A model generated the notes under the pieces. That model worked only from the letters and a program-made list of their open reading frames with translations. It was not told where the DNA came from and searched no databases. This document shows positions 8,878-17,955 of a DNA stretch of 38,768 nucleotides, piece after piece; positions within the stretch are counted from its first letter, which is position 1, and each line of letters starts with the position of its first letter. The DNA is taken from assembly GCA_001800825.1 (NCBI GenBank), contig MGWD01000051.1:9910-48677 (forward strand), read 5' to 3'. The translations under genes and the position numbers were made by a program. This DNA is from Euryarchaeota archaeon RBG_19FT_COMBO_69_17. GTDB lineage: Archaea; Thermoplasmatota; Thermoplasmata; RBG-16-68-12.

Positions 8878-9465
8878 ATGAGCCGACGGCGGAAGATGAT
8901 GGAGGCGCTCGGAGGAGACGTCTCCGAGCTCTTCCGCCGGTACTTCGTGAACACCCTCTTCGACTCCACGTTCGTCGTCCTCGGGATCCTCGCCGCGGCC
9001 GCCTTCGCGACGGAGCCGGACCCCGAGTTCGCCCTCGGCGCGATCCTCGCGGCGTGCCTCGCAATCGGGATCTCGACGGGGGTCAGCGTGTACGAGGCGG
9101 AGCACACGGAGGGAGAGATCCACCTGAACCGGCTCGAGCGAGCGATGCTCTCCCCCCTCCGGGACACCCGCCTCGAGCAGGGGCTCCGCCTCTCGCGGAT
9201 CGCGACGTCCCTCGTGAACTTCTCCGCGCCCCTCGTCGTCGCGGCCGTCACGGGCCTCCCAATCCTCCTCTACGAGCGGGGGGTACTCGGGGACTTCTTC
9301 CTCGCGGCGAGCGTATCGAGCGCCCTCGGCCTTGGGATCGTCTTCGCGACGGGGTACTTCCTCGGCACCCTCACGGGCCGGGGGCCATGGCGGAAGGCTG
9401 CCCGGATGACCCTCATCGCCCTCGGGACGTTCGGCGTCCTCGTTGGCATCGAGCGCCTGTTCTGA
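8878..9465 (+). CDS. Membrane protein, VIT1/CCC1-like
   Basis: Hydrophobic helices; FDSTFVVLGILAAAAF...GVSVYEAEHTEGEIHLNRLERAM resembles VIT1-family organisation. Confidence 0.55.
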   Translation: MSRRRKMMEALGGDVSELFRRYFVNTLFDSTFVVLGILAAAAFATEPDPEFALGAILAACLAIGISTGVSVYEAEHTEGEIHLNRLERAMLSPLRDTRLEQGLRLSRIATSLVNFSAPLVVAAVTGLPILLYERGVLGDFFLAASVSSALGLGIVFATGYFLGTLTGRGPWRKAARMTLIALGTFGVLVGIERLF

Positions 9466-9503
9466 GGCAACGTTCTTGCGGCGCCGCGTGCTTGCCCGCG
9501 GCG

Positions 9504-10283
9504 ATGGGGGAGCTTCGGTTCATCGGTTTGGGTCTCCACGACGAGAAGGGGATCACCATCCGGGGGCTCGAGGAGGCCCGCGCCTGCGACGTCCTCTTCG
9601 CGGAGTTCTACACGTCGGCCCTCGTCGGCATGGGCCCCCGGGGCCTCGAGGCCCTCCTGGGCAAGGAGGTCCGCGTCCTCCGGCGGGAGCAGGTCGAGGC
9701 GGGGGACGCGATCCTCGAGGCCGCCCGGGACCGGCGGGTTGCCCTCCTCGTCGCGGGGGACCCCATGGCCGCGACGACGCACGTCGACCTGCGACTGAGG
9801 GCCGCGGCTCAAGGCATCGGGACACGGATCGTCCACGGGGTCTCGATCCTCACGGCCGCCGCGGGGGCCCTCGGCCTCCAGTCGTACAAGTTCGGCCGCA
9901 CGACGACGGTCCCGTTCCCCGCCCCTGGCTTCGACCCGACGAGCCCCCTCGAGGGGATCCTCGCGAACCTCCGCGCGGGGCTCCACACCCTCGTCCTCCT
10001 CGACCTCCGGGACGACGGGACGTCTCTCGACCCGAAGGACGCCCTCCGGCGGCTCCTCGAGGCCGCGGATAGGGCCCGCGCGTACGAGCTCGGCCCGACG
10101 ACCCTGGCGTGCGTCCTGAGCCGGGTCGGGTCGCCCGACGGGAGGGCCGCTGCGGACCGGGTCGAGGACCTCCTGGAGAGGGACCTCGGGCCGCCCCTCC
10201 ACTGCCTCGTCGTCCCGGGCTCCCTCCACTTCCTCGAGAAAGAGGCCCTCGTCGCCTTCGCGGGCGCCCCTCAGGACGTCTGA
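9504..10283 (+). CDS. dphB: Diphthine synthase
   Basis: MGELRFIGLGLHDEKGITIRGLEEARACDVLFAEFYTSAL...VALLVAGDPMAATTHVDLRLRA...YKFGRTTTVPFP...LLDLRDDG. The true start is internal to ORF 9054..10283. Confidence 0.93.
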   Translation: MGELRFIGLGLHDEKGITIRGLEEARACDVLFAEFYTSALVGMGPRGLEALLGKEVRVLRREQVEAGDAILEAARDRRVALLVAGDPMAATTHVDLRLRAAAQGIGTRIVHGVSILTAAAGALGLQSYKFGRTTTVPFPAPGFDPTSPLEGILANLRAGLHTLVLLDLRDDGTSLDPKDALRRLLEAADRARAYELGPTTLACVLSRVGSPDGRAAADRVEDLLERDLGPPLHCLVVPGSLHFLEKEALVAFAGAPQDV

Positions 10284-11050
10284 GCCGGGGACCGCGCGAG
10301 CTCCGCGAGGCGGTCGATCCGCCAGAAGCACACGTCCACGGTCAGGGTGCGCGCGATCTCCCGCCCCGCCCACGCCTCCCGCAGGGACGCCATCGCGCGT
10401 CCGTGGATCGCCTCGGGGACCTCCCACTGGGACGAGTAGTCCCGCCGCTCGAGCTCCGCGAGGATCGCGTCCGCGGGGACGTCGTCCTGGAACGGCCCCA
10501 CGGGCATCACGAGGTCCGGCCGCAGGAGCTCGGGCAGGTCCCGCTCGTGGAGGCCTGGGGCGATCCACTCATAGCCTAGTTCCTTCGCGAGCCGGTCGTA
10601 CTCCCGCTTGATGCTCCACCTCGCATCGACCTTCTCGATGATCGTCGCGTAGCTCTCCCGCGTCACGCGGGCGATCTCGATCAGGACGTCCCGCCAGTCG
10701 GGGATCAGGTGGAGAACGTGGTTCGTCGTCGCGACGTCGAAGGAGCGCGGGGCGAAGGGGAGCCGGGCCCCGTCCGCGAAGACGACGTTCCGGAGCCCCT
10801 TCGCGAGGCCGAGGTCGACCATCTTCCGCGAGATGTCGATCCCGACGAGGTCGATCCCGCTCTTCTGGAGCGGCACCGCGAAGCGCCCCGTCCCCACGCC
10901 GACCTCGAGGACCCGCTTCCCGCGGAGCTGCTCGAGGAGTCCGTGGACGAGGCGTGCGTTGACCTTCGGGGGGATCGTGCGGGTCGCGTCGTAGATCGAG
11001 GCGACGCGGTCGAACGGGAGGCGGGCGGGCATCCGACGTCGCGATGGCAC
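10271..11050 (-). CDS. Class I SAM-dependent methyltransferase
   Basis: GKRVLEVGVGTGRFAVPLQKSGIDLVGIDISRKMVDLG...NVVFADGARLPFAPRSFDVATTNHVLHLI. Confidence 0.88.
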   Translation of the reverse strand: MPSRRRMPARLPFDRVASIYDATRTIPPKVNARLVHGLLEQLRGKRVLEVGVGTGRFAVPLQKSGIDLVGIDISRKMVDLGLAKGLRNVVFADGARLPFAPRSFDVATTNHVLHLIPDWRDVLIEIARVTRESYATIIEKVDARWSIKREYDRLAKELGYEWIAPGLHERDLPELLRPDLVMPVGPFQDDVPADAILAELERRDYSSQWEVPEAIHGRAMASLREAWAGREIARTLTVDVCFWRIDRLAELARSPAQTS

Positions 11051-11133
11051 CCCGCCCGAAAAAGGTGTCCCACACGCACCCTTCGGTCGAACGCCTTCGT
11101 GCGTCCGATAGTTTCACCCACCCCTCCGTCTTA

Positions 11134-11144
11134 CCCTTTTAAGC
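11134..11144 (+). promoter_or_regulatory. radA: TATA-like element CCCTTTTAAGC for radA
   Basis: 30-41 nt upstream of ATG 11175. Confidence 0.55.
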
Positions 11145-11174
11145 ATGGCCCGGGATGAGAAGCGAGGTGACAGG

Positions 11175-12122
11175 ATGGCCGTCTCTGCGAAAGCCATCGA
11201 CGAACTCCCCGGCGTAGGTCCCGCGACCGCGGAGAAGCTGCGGGAGGCAGGGTACACGGACCTCATGGCCCTCGCCGTGGCCTCGCCCCAGATGATCGCG
11301 GACGCCGCGGAGCTCGGGGCCAACGTCGCCCAGAAGATCATCATCGCGGCCCGCGAGGCCGTCGACGTGGGCGGGTTCGAGACCGGGGACGTGATCCTCG
11401 AGCGCCGGAAGAGCGTCGCGAAGCTTACGACCTGCTCGAAGGCCCTCGACGAACTCCTGGGTGGCGGTCTCGAGACGCAGGCGATCACGGAAATGTACGG
11501 GGAGTTTGGCAGCGGGAAAAGTCAGTTGGCCCACCAGCTCGCGGTGAACGTCACGCGATCCGAGGACGACGGAGGCCTGAACGGCGACACCGTCTGGGTC
11601 GACACGGAGCAGACGTTCCGCCCCGAGAGGATCCGTCACATGTCGGACGCCTTGGACCTCGACCCCGAGACCATCCTCAAGCGGATCCACGTCGCCCGGG
11701 CCTTCAACAGCCACCACCAGATGCTCCTCGTCGAGAAGGCGAGCGAGATCGCCAAGGACTTCCCGATCCGTCTCGTGGTCATCGACTCCCTCACGGCGCA
11801 CTTCCGGGCGGAGTACATCGGCCGCGGAGTCCTCGCGGAGCGCCAGCAGCTCCTCAACAAGCACATCCACGAGCTCATGCGCTTCGGTGACCTCCACAAC
11901 GCGGTCATCTACGTGACGAACCAGGTTCACTCGAAACCCGACGCGTTCTTCGGGGACCCGACGAGGCCCATCGGAGGCCACATCGTCGGGCACAGCGCGA
12001 CCTTCCGCGTGTACCTGCGGAAGTCGAAGGGCGGCAAGCGGATCGCCCGGCTCATCGACTCCCCGAGCCTGCCGGAGGCCGAGGCCGTCTTCAGCGTCTC
12101 CGAGGCCGGCATCCGCGACTGA
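11175..12122 (+). CDS. radA: DNA repair and recombination protein RadA
   Basis: [27 protein letters not shown] (HhH); [20 protein letters not shown] (Walker A); [19 protein letters not shown] (Walker B). The ORF start at 11145 lies directly after a TATA-like CCCTTTTAAGC, so ATG 11175 (preceded by GAGGTGA) is more likely. Confidence 0.95.
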   Translation: MAVSAKAIDELPGVGPATAEKLREAGYTDLMALAVASPQMIADAAELGANVAQKIIIAAREAVDVGGFETGDVILERRKSVAKLTTCSKALDELLGGGLETQAITEMYGEFGSGKSQLAHQLAVNVTRSEDDGGLNGDTVWVDTEQTFRPERIRHMSDALDLDPETILKRIHVARAFNSHHQMLLVEKASEIAKDFPIRLVVIDSLTAHFRAEYIGRGVLAERQQLLNKHIHELMRFGDLHNAVIYVTNQVHSKPDAFFGDPTRPIGGHIVGHSATFRVYLRKSKGGKRIARLIDSPSLPEAEAVFSVSEAGIRD

Positions 12123-12172
12123 GCCCTGTCACGCGTTGTCGGGACAGCTTGAAGTAGCGTCCGGCCGTTCGG

Positions 12173-13270
12173 ATGGACGCGTTCATGCGCCCGCCCCTCC
12201 TCCTCGTCCCCGGGCCCGTGCCCCTCCATCCTGCGGTCCAGGAGGAGATGGCGAAGCCCGCCGTACCGCACTACGGGGAGGCGTTCATCCACACGTACCG
12301 AGAGACCATCGACCTCCTCCGGCACATCTGGTCTTCGCCGGACGGCCGGGTCTTCCCAATCATGGGCCCCGGGCATGCCGGGCTCGAATCGATCGCCTTC
12401 ACGTTCCTGCGGCGCGGGGACCGCGTCGTCGTCCAGGAGAACGGCTTCTTCGGCGGACGGATCGCCGAGGTCCTCCGAGCCCACGGGGTCCGGACGGACC
12501 TCGTCGCGTCCGCGTGGGGCGGGGGGCCCGACGTCGACGGGGTCCGGAAGGCCCTCCGGGAGCCTGCCAAGGCCCTCGCGGTCGTCCACAACGAGACCTC
12601 GACCGGGGTCACGAATCCGCTCGGCGAGCTCCTCGAGGCGGCCCACGACGCGGATGCGTTCGTCCTGCTGGACGCGGTGTCGTCGTTCGCGGGGATCCCG
12701 GTCCCCATCGAGCGCCTCGGAATCGACGCGGCCTTCAGTGCGTCCCAGAAATGCCTCGCGGCCCCGGCCGGCTTCTCCCCCGTCGCGATCGCGCCCGCCC
12801 TCTGGGAGTCCGCGAAGGCGCCCGACGTGGACGGCTGGTACCTCAACCTGGCCACCTGGTCCCGCTACGAGTCCGAGTGGGGGGACTGGCACCCGACGCC
12901 GACGACGGTCTCCTCGAACCTTTTCTACGCGCTCCACCGGGCCCTCCGCCTCGTGAAGGAGGAGGGGCTCGAGGCCCGCTACGGCCGGCACGCGGCCATG
13001 GCGGCCCGCGTCCGGGGCGGCCTCACGGACCTCGGCTTCCGGTTCCTCGCGCCTCCGGACCTCGCGTCGAACACGGTCGCGTGCGCGGAGCCTCCTGCGG
13101 GCGCGGACGCCGCGACCCTGATCCACAGGCTTCGGGAGGACCGCGGGATCTACGTGTCGGGCGGGCTCGGCCCGCTCCGCGGGAAGGTCGTCCGGATCGG
13201 GACGATGGGCACACAAGCGGAGCCCGAGGTCGTCGACGCCCTGCTCGATGGGGTCCAGGCCTGCCTATGA
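12173..13270 (+). CDS. Class V aminotransferase (alanine-glyoxylate/serine-pyruvate type)
   Basis: LLLVPGPVPLHPAVQEEMAKPAVPHYGEAF...VVHNETSTGVTNPLGEL...LLDAVSSFAGIPVP...FSASQKCLAAPAGFSPVAI. Confidence 0.9.
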   Translation: MDAFMRPPLLLVPGPVPLHPAVQEEMAKPAVPHYGEAFIHTYRETIDLLRHIWSSPDGRVFPIMGPGHAGLESIAFTFLRRGDRVVVQENGFFGGRIAEVLRAHGVRTDLVASAWGGGPDVDGVRKALREPAKALAVVHNETSTGVTNPLGELLEAAHDADAFVLLDAVSSFAGIPVPIERLGIDAAFSASQKCLAAPAGFSPVAIAPALWESAKAPDVDGWYLNLATWSRYESEWGDWHPTPTTVSSNLFYALHRALRLVKEEGLEARYGRHAAMAARVRGGLTDLGFRFLAPPDLASNTVACAEPPAGADAATLIHRLREDRGIYVSGGLGPLRGKVVRIGTMGTQAEPEVVDALLDGVQACL

Positions 13271-15082
13271 CGTCGGGTCGGGGAGGAACCGGCCGAGCCA
13301 GGCGAGGACCGTCTCGATCTCCTTGATCTTGTTCGTCATCTTCCGGGGCCGATGGCCCTCGTCGGGGAACTCGAGGTACTCGACCGTCTTCCCCGCGGAC
13401 TTCATGTCCGCGAACATCTGCCTCGCCTCGCCGACGGGGCAGCGCGGGTCGTGCGCCCCGCCTGTGAACAGGAGGGGCGCTCGGATCTTGTCCATCGAGA
13501 AGCGCGGGGAGTAGCGGCGGAAGTGGTCGATCTCCAGGTCCACGTCGCCCATCTTCCAGCGGTCGTAGTGGCGGAGGCTCCCCCGCTCGTCCTTGCACGC
13601 GGTGAACCAGTCGAAGTACCCGACGATGCTCGCGCCGACGGCCCACAGGTCGGGAGCCTGGATCATGCAATGGGCGACGGAGTACCCGCCGTACGACACC
13701 CCGAGGATCCCGAGCCGCCCCGGCTCGCAGATCCCCTTCTTCAGGAGCCAGCGCCCGCCCGCGATGATGTCCTTCATGTCCGCCCCGCCGAGGTCCCGGT
13801 TGCTCCTGTGCCGGTACGCCCGGCCCCAGCCCGTGCTCCCCCGGTAGTTCGGGAACAGCATCGCGAACCCCTGCGCGACCATGAACTGGGTGTTCGTGTC
13901 CCATTCGTTCATGACCTGCCACTCCGGGCCGCCGTGGGGCTCCACGAGGGCCGCCCCGCGGGACCGCGACGTCTTCGGGAGGAAGAGCATCGCCGGAATC
14001 TTCCGCCCGTCGAAGCTCGTGTACGCGACGAAACGGCCCTCCGCGAACTCGTCCCGCGGGAGCTTGACCCGGGCGCAGTCGACGAGGACCTTCCTCGCCC
14101 CGCCCCGTTGGAGGAGGAGCCGCGTGGGCTGGACGGACGTCGAGTGCTGGTACAGGAGCCCCTTCCCGTCCGGGTGCCATCGGGGGTGGCTCGCGAGCCC
14201 CTTCGCGGGGGACACGACCCTGAGGCCCCGGCCCCTCGGGTCCGCCGTCTTGAGGACGACGTTCCCGTCCCGGTGCTCGAGGAAGGCGATCCGGGACCCG
14301 TCGGGGGACCACACGGGCATCGCCTTGTCCCGCGGCCCCTCGACGATCCAGCGCACGCGACGCGTCGCGATCTCCAGGACGCCGACGTCCCCGTGATCGT
14401 GAACGTTCGAGCTGAAGACGAGCTCGCGACCGTCGGGGGACCAGGGATGCGCATGGCCCCATCCCCCGCCGAACTCGTCCACAAGCTCCGCCTCCGCGTC
14501 GGGGGAGCTCACGAGGGTCTCCACGTGACCGTCGAGGTCCACGACGTGGATCCCGTCGAGGTTCCCCGTCCCCGTCTGGAACGCGATCGCGCGTCCGTCG
14601 GGGCGCCACGCGATCTCCACGACGATGTCCTCCGAGAACGTGAGCTGACGGGGCTCGCCGCCCTCCGCGTCGACGACGAAGACGTTCTCCTTGTCCTCCC
14701 AGCGGTTCGAGATGAACGCGATCCTCCGTCCATCGGGGGACCACCGCGGCGACGCGTCGTCCTTCGGGTGGTCGGTGATCCTCCGTACGGCCCCGCCCTT
14801 CGTGGGCACGACGTACACGTCCGCGTTCTCGTCCCCCTCGAAGTCCGCCTGCATCGCGATCCTCGTGCCGTCCGGCGAGAATTCCGGGTTGAGCATCGCC
14901 TCGGAGGACTTCGCGAGGGCGCGCTCGCGCCCCGTCTTGAGGTCCTTCACGTACACGGCATACTGCTCGCCCTTGTTCGCGGCGTACGCGAGGAGCCGCC
15001 CGTCCCGGGACACGTCGAAGTTCTCGAGCTCCCAGATCTTCCGTCGATAGCGCGCGGGGCTGAACGTCACCTTCCGAGGCAT
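13265..15082 (-). CDS. S9 family prolyl-oligopeptidase/acylaminoacyl peptidase
   Basis: TolB/WD40-like repeats (WSPDGRRIAFISNRW etc.) plus alpha/beta-hydrolase domain: GVSYGGYSV, HDPRCPVGEARQM, PDEGHRP. True start MPRKVTFSPARYRRKIWELENFDVSRDG, internal to ORF 13265..15532. Confidence 0.93.
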   Translation of the reverse strand: MPRKVTFSPARYRRKIWELENFDVSRDGRLLAYAANKGEQYAVYVKDLKTGRERALAKSSEAMLNPEFSPDGTRIAMQADFEGDENADVYVVPTKGGAVRRITDHPKDDASPRWSPDGRRIAFISNRWEDKENVFVVDAEGGEPRQLTFSEDIVVEIAWRPDGRAIAFQTGTGNLDGIHVVDLDGHVETLVSSPDAEAELVDEFGGGWGHAHPWSPDGRELVFSSNVHDHGDVGVLEIATRRVRWIVEGPRDKAMPVWSPDGSRIAFLEHRDGNVVLKTADPRGRGLRVVSPAKGLASHPRWHPDGKGLLYQHSTSVQPTRLLLQRGGARKVLVDCARVKLPRDEFAEGRFVAYTSFDGRKIPAMLFLPKTSRSRGAALVEPHGGPEWQVMNEWDTNTQFMVAQGFAMLFPNYRGSTGWGRAYRHRSNRDLGGADMKDIIAGGRWLLKKGICEPGRLGILGVSYGGYSVAHCMIQAPDLWAVGASIVGYFDWFTACKDERGSLRHYDRWKMGDVDLEIDHFRRYSPRFSMDKIRAPLLFTGGAHDPRCPVGEARQMFADMKSAGKTVEYLEFPDEGHRPRKMTNKIKEIETVLAWLGRFLPDPTS

Positions 15083-15152
15083 GGACCGCACCGGCGCGCG
15101 CGGGAACGCGAGGAGGGATAAAGCCATGTCCCCCGCGTTCGTACCGGCTCCC

Positions 15153-15656
15153 ATGGCCCTCAATGTCGCGACCCTCCCCATCACCGTGGGCGTCGGCGGC
15201 TTCCTCGCCCGCGGGTCGGACCTCCTCGTCGTCCGGAAGACGTACGGCCCTTGGTCGGGCCTGTGGACAATCCCCTCGGGGTACGTCGAGCCCCGCGAGC
15301 CGGTCACGCGGACGATTGAGCGGGAGGTCGAGGAGGAGGCCGGGGTCGTGGGCCGCGCGGAGGCCCTCGTCGGGGTGAGGAACCTCGTGACCCCGAAGGT
15401 CAACGACACATTCCTCGTCTTCACGATGGCGTACGTCTCCGGCGAGCCGCGCCCCGACGGGGTCGAAGTCACGGAGGCCGCGTTCGTCCCCCTCGAGGAC
15501 CTCGCGAGCTCGGACGAGTCGGCCCCGTTCACGAAGGCGATGATCGCCCGCCTCCCGGGGTCCCGGGGCTTCCGGCTCGACGGATACCGGCCGCCGAAGG
15601 ACCGGCTCGACCACGACGCGTACCTCCTGTTCGTCGAGGGCGCGAAAGACCTTTAG
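15153..15656 (+). CDS. NUDIX hydrolase
   Basis: GLWTIPSGYVEPREPVTRTIEREVEEEAGV: Nudix box GX5EX7REUXEEXGU. ATG 15153 preferred over upstream alternatives. Confidence 0.9.
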   Translation: MALNVATLPITVGVGGFLARGSDLLVVRKTYGPWSGLWTIPSGYVEPREPVTRTIEREVEEEAGVVGRAEALVGVRNLVTPKVNDTFLVFTMAYVSGEPRPDGVEVTEAAFVPLEDLASSDESAPFTKAMIARLPGSRGFRLDGYRPPKDRLDHDAYLLFVEGAKDL

Positions 15657-15678
15657 GACCGCGCCCCTTCCCGCGTCC

Positions 15679-16299
15679 GTGGCGGACACCCTCGTCGCCC
15701 AGCCCCTCGGGACGAAGTTCGTCCTCCCGGGGGACGCCCTCCCGCGGCTCCGGGAGATCCTCCGTTCCGGGGGGCTCGTCGTCCATCCGACGGACACCGT
15801 GTACGGCCTCGCGGCGGACCCCTTCAACCTGGCCGCCGTGGAGCGCCTGTACGCGGCGAAGGCCCGTCCGCGGGACCTCCCCGTGTCCGTCGCCGTCGCG
15901 GAGGTGCCCGACATCTTCCGATTCGGCGCCCGCACGCCCCTCGCGGAGGCCTTCTGCGAGAAGAACCTGCCCGGGCCCTACACGGTCGTCCTGCAGGCGA
16001 CCCCCGAGGCCCCGCGGGCCGTCGTCTCGAAGGAGGGCCGGATCGCCCTCCGGGTGCCGGATCACCCGATCCCCCGCCTCCTCGCGAAGGCGTTCGGCCC
16101 CGTCACGTCGACGAGCGCGAACGTCCACGGCCGGCCGGCCCCCGTGACGTGCGAGGAGGCCCGCGCCCAGCTCGGGGACTCCGTGGACCTGTACATCGAC
16201 GGGGGTCCCTCGGACCTCGGTCAGGAGTCGACGGTCGTGGACCTCACGGGCCCTCGCGCGAGCATCCTGCGGGCCGGCGCCATGCCACGGGGGCGCTGA
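15679..16299 (+). CDS. L-threonylcarbamoyladenylate synthase (Sua5/YrdC/TsaC family)
   Basis: LREILRSGGLVVHPTDTVYGLAADPFN...KARPRDLPVSVAVAEV...RVPDHPIPRLLAKAFGPVTSTSANVHGRPAP; GTG start. Confidence 0.93.
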   Translation: MADTLVAQPLGTKFVLPGDALPRLREILRSGGLVVHPTDTVYGLAADPFNLAAVERLYAAKARPRDLPVSVAVAEVPDIFRFGARTPLAEAFCEKNLPGPYTVVLQATPEAPRAVVSKEGRIALRVPDHPIPRLLAKAFGPVTSTSANVHGRPAPVTCEEARAQLGDSVDLYIDGGPSDLGQESTVVDLTGPRASILRAGAMPRGR

Positions 16300-16301
16300 C
16301 G

Positions 16302-17189
16302 ATGGAACCGGACGTCCTCGAGAAGCTCCGCACGGCGGGGCGCGTCTCCCGGGAGGCCAAGGAGGTCGGCGTCGCCGCCGTGAAGGAGGGCGCCCTCCTC
16401 CTCGACGTCGCGGAGGAGATCGAGGCCCACATGCGGCGCCGCGGGACGAAACCCGCGTTCCCCACGTGCATCTCGATCGACGACGTCGCGGCCCACTACT
16501 CGCCGACCCACGACGACGCCCTGCGGTTCCGCCGCGGGGACGTCGTGAAGCTCGACCTCGGCGCCCATCTCGACGGGTGGGTCGCGGACACGGCCGTCAC
16601 GATCGAGGTCGGCACGCGGAACTGGACGGAGCTCATCCGGGCGTCGGACCTCGCCCTCGCGACGGCGATCGAGGGGGTCCGGCCCGGCGTCCCGACGCGG
16701 ACCCTCGGCGCCGGGATCCAGCGGGCGATCGAGGCCCACGGCTTCAAGCCGATCCGGAACCTGACGGGTCACACAATCGAGCGGTACGTCCTCCACGCGG
16801 GGAAGAGCGTCCCGAACATCCCCCACGGGCACGACGTGCTCGCGGCGGACGAGGTCGTCGCGATCGAGCCCTTCTCCTCCTCGGGCGCGGGCCAGGTCGA
16901 CGGCCGGCGCACGGGGAACATCTACCGGGTCCTCCGGACGAGGTCCCTCAAGGTCCCCGAGCTCAACGCGTTCCTGAGCGACCTCGTCGTGGACTTCCGG
17001 ACCCTGCCTTTCGCGGAGCGCTGGGCCTACGCCCTCGACCCGAAGGCCCCCGCCCTTCTGAACCAGCTCCTCCGCGTCGGGGCGGTCATGACGTACCCGG
17101 CCCTCCTCGACACGGGGAAGGGGATCGTCGCCCAGACGGAGCACACGATGATCGTCCGCGCAGGCGGCGCGGAGGTCACCACGGCGTAA
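16302..17189 (+). CDS. map: Methionine aminopeptidase type II
   Basis: PAFPTCISIDDVAAHYSP...VVKLDLGAHLDGWVADTAVTIEV...NLTGHTIERYVLHAGKSVPNIP...VVAIEPFSSSGAGQV...QTEHTMIV. Start internal to ORF 16149..17189. Confidence 0.93.
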   Translation: MEPDVLEKLRTAGRVSREAKEVGVAAVKEGALLLDVAEEIEAHMRRRGTKPAFPTCISIDDVAAHYSPTHDDALRFRRGDVVKLDLGAHLDGWVADTAVTIEVGTRNWTELIRASDLALATAIEGVRPGVPTRTLGAGIQRAIEAHGFKPIRNLTGHTIERYVLHAGKSVPNIPHGHDVLAADEVVAIEPFSSSGAGQVDGRRTGNIYRVLRTRSLKVPELNAFLSDLVVDFRTLPFAERWAYALDPKAPALLNQLLRVGAVMTYPALLDTGKGIVAQTEHTMIVRAGGAEVTTA

Positions 17190-17223
17190 GGCTCCTATTT
17201 CCGGCGCGGGCCCGGTACACAAC

Positions 17224-17232
17224 GTTTAATAT
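17224..17232 (+). promoter_or_regulatory. TATA-like element GTTTAATAT for the DUF211 gene
   Basis: About 40 nt upstream of the CTG at 17272. Confidence 0.5.
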
Positions 17233-17271
17233 CGACAGGCCCGTTCGCTCGAACCCCCGGAGCGAGATCCC

Positions 17272-17565
17272 CTGACTGACGTCAAGCGGCTCGTCCTGGA
17301 CGTCCTCAAGCCGCACAAGCCTTCTCTCATCGAGATGTCGAAACGCCTGAGCGCCCTCAAGGGGGTCGACGGCGTGAGCTGCATCCTCGACGAGGTCGAC
17401 CAGGACACGGAGAGCGTGAAGGTCACGATCGAGGGCGGCTCCGTGAACTACGAGAGCGTGGAGGACACCCTCCGCGAGCTCGGGGCCGTGATCCACTCCG
17501 TCGACGTCGTCGCCTCGGGGAAGCGCCTCGTCGAGGACGTGCGGACCGCGCAGGACCACCGCTGA
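17272..17565 (+). CDS. DUF211 family protein; apparent CUG (non-canonical) start
   Basis: Frame reads (CTG)TDVKRLVLDVLKPHKPSLIEMSKRLSALKGVDGVSCILDEVDQDTESVKVTIEGGSVNYESVEDTLRELGAVIHSVDVVASG. DUF211 N-terminus RLVLDVLKPH lies upstream of the ORF-track ATG at 17335; the in-frame stop upstream is TAA 17227-17229. Confidence 0.75.
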   Translation: MTDVKRLVLDVLKPHKPSLIEMSKRLSALKGVDGVSCILDEVDQDTESVKVTIEGGSVNYESVEDTLRELGAVIHSVDVVASGKRLVEDVRTAQDHR

Positions 17566-17567
17566 CG

Positions 17568-17852
17568 TCAGCGGGACGCCCGGAGCCGCTCCCCGACCTT
17601 CTTCACGACGGACGTCTTGTAGTAGTCCGCGCGGACGAGGACCCGGCCCTCCCTCTTCCACGGGCTCGAGGGGAACGCCTTGCCCTCCTCGATCGTGGGC
17701 TGGAGCCCGAGGGCCTTCGCGGCCGCGGCGATCTGCTCGACCGTGGGCGAGTCCACGGAGGCCTTCTTGGGGACCCGGCGGCCTTCCGCGCGGCTCCGGG
17801 CCGCGTCGAAGTACGCGGGGTAGAGGACGATGGGCCGGTCGCCCTTCGGCAT
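17568..17852 (-). CDS. srp19: Signal recognition particle 19 kDa protein
   Basis: MPKGDRPIVLYPAYFDAARSRAEGRRVPKKASVDSPTVEQIAAAAKALGLQPTIEEGKAFPSSPWKREGRVLV: SRP19 signature. Start internal to ORF 17568..18059. Confidence 0.92.
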   Translation of the reverse strand: MPKGDRPIVLYPAYFDAARSRAEGRRVPKKASVDSPTVEQIAAAAKALGLQPTIEEGKAFPSSPWKREGRVLVRADYYKTSVVKKVGERLRASR

Positions 17853-17955
17853 CGGGTCGGCCAAGGGGGGACCCGGGATAAGGGTTTGCCGGGCCCGCGG
17901 CGATATCTTAATTCGCGGGAGCCCATTCTCCGCGCACCTTCCCGGAGAGGGGCCC

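Noticed and set aside
12126-12147. CTGTC...GACAG inverted repeat after radA as terminator
   Set aside because: Only 5 bp with a 12-nt loop and no T-tract; likely chance in GC-rich DNA.
13023-15935. 970-aa minus-strand ORF
   Set aside because: Alternative frame across the S9 peptidase, whose real frame (13265..15082) has clear catalytic motifs.
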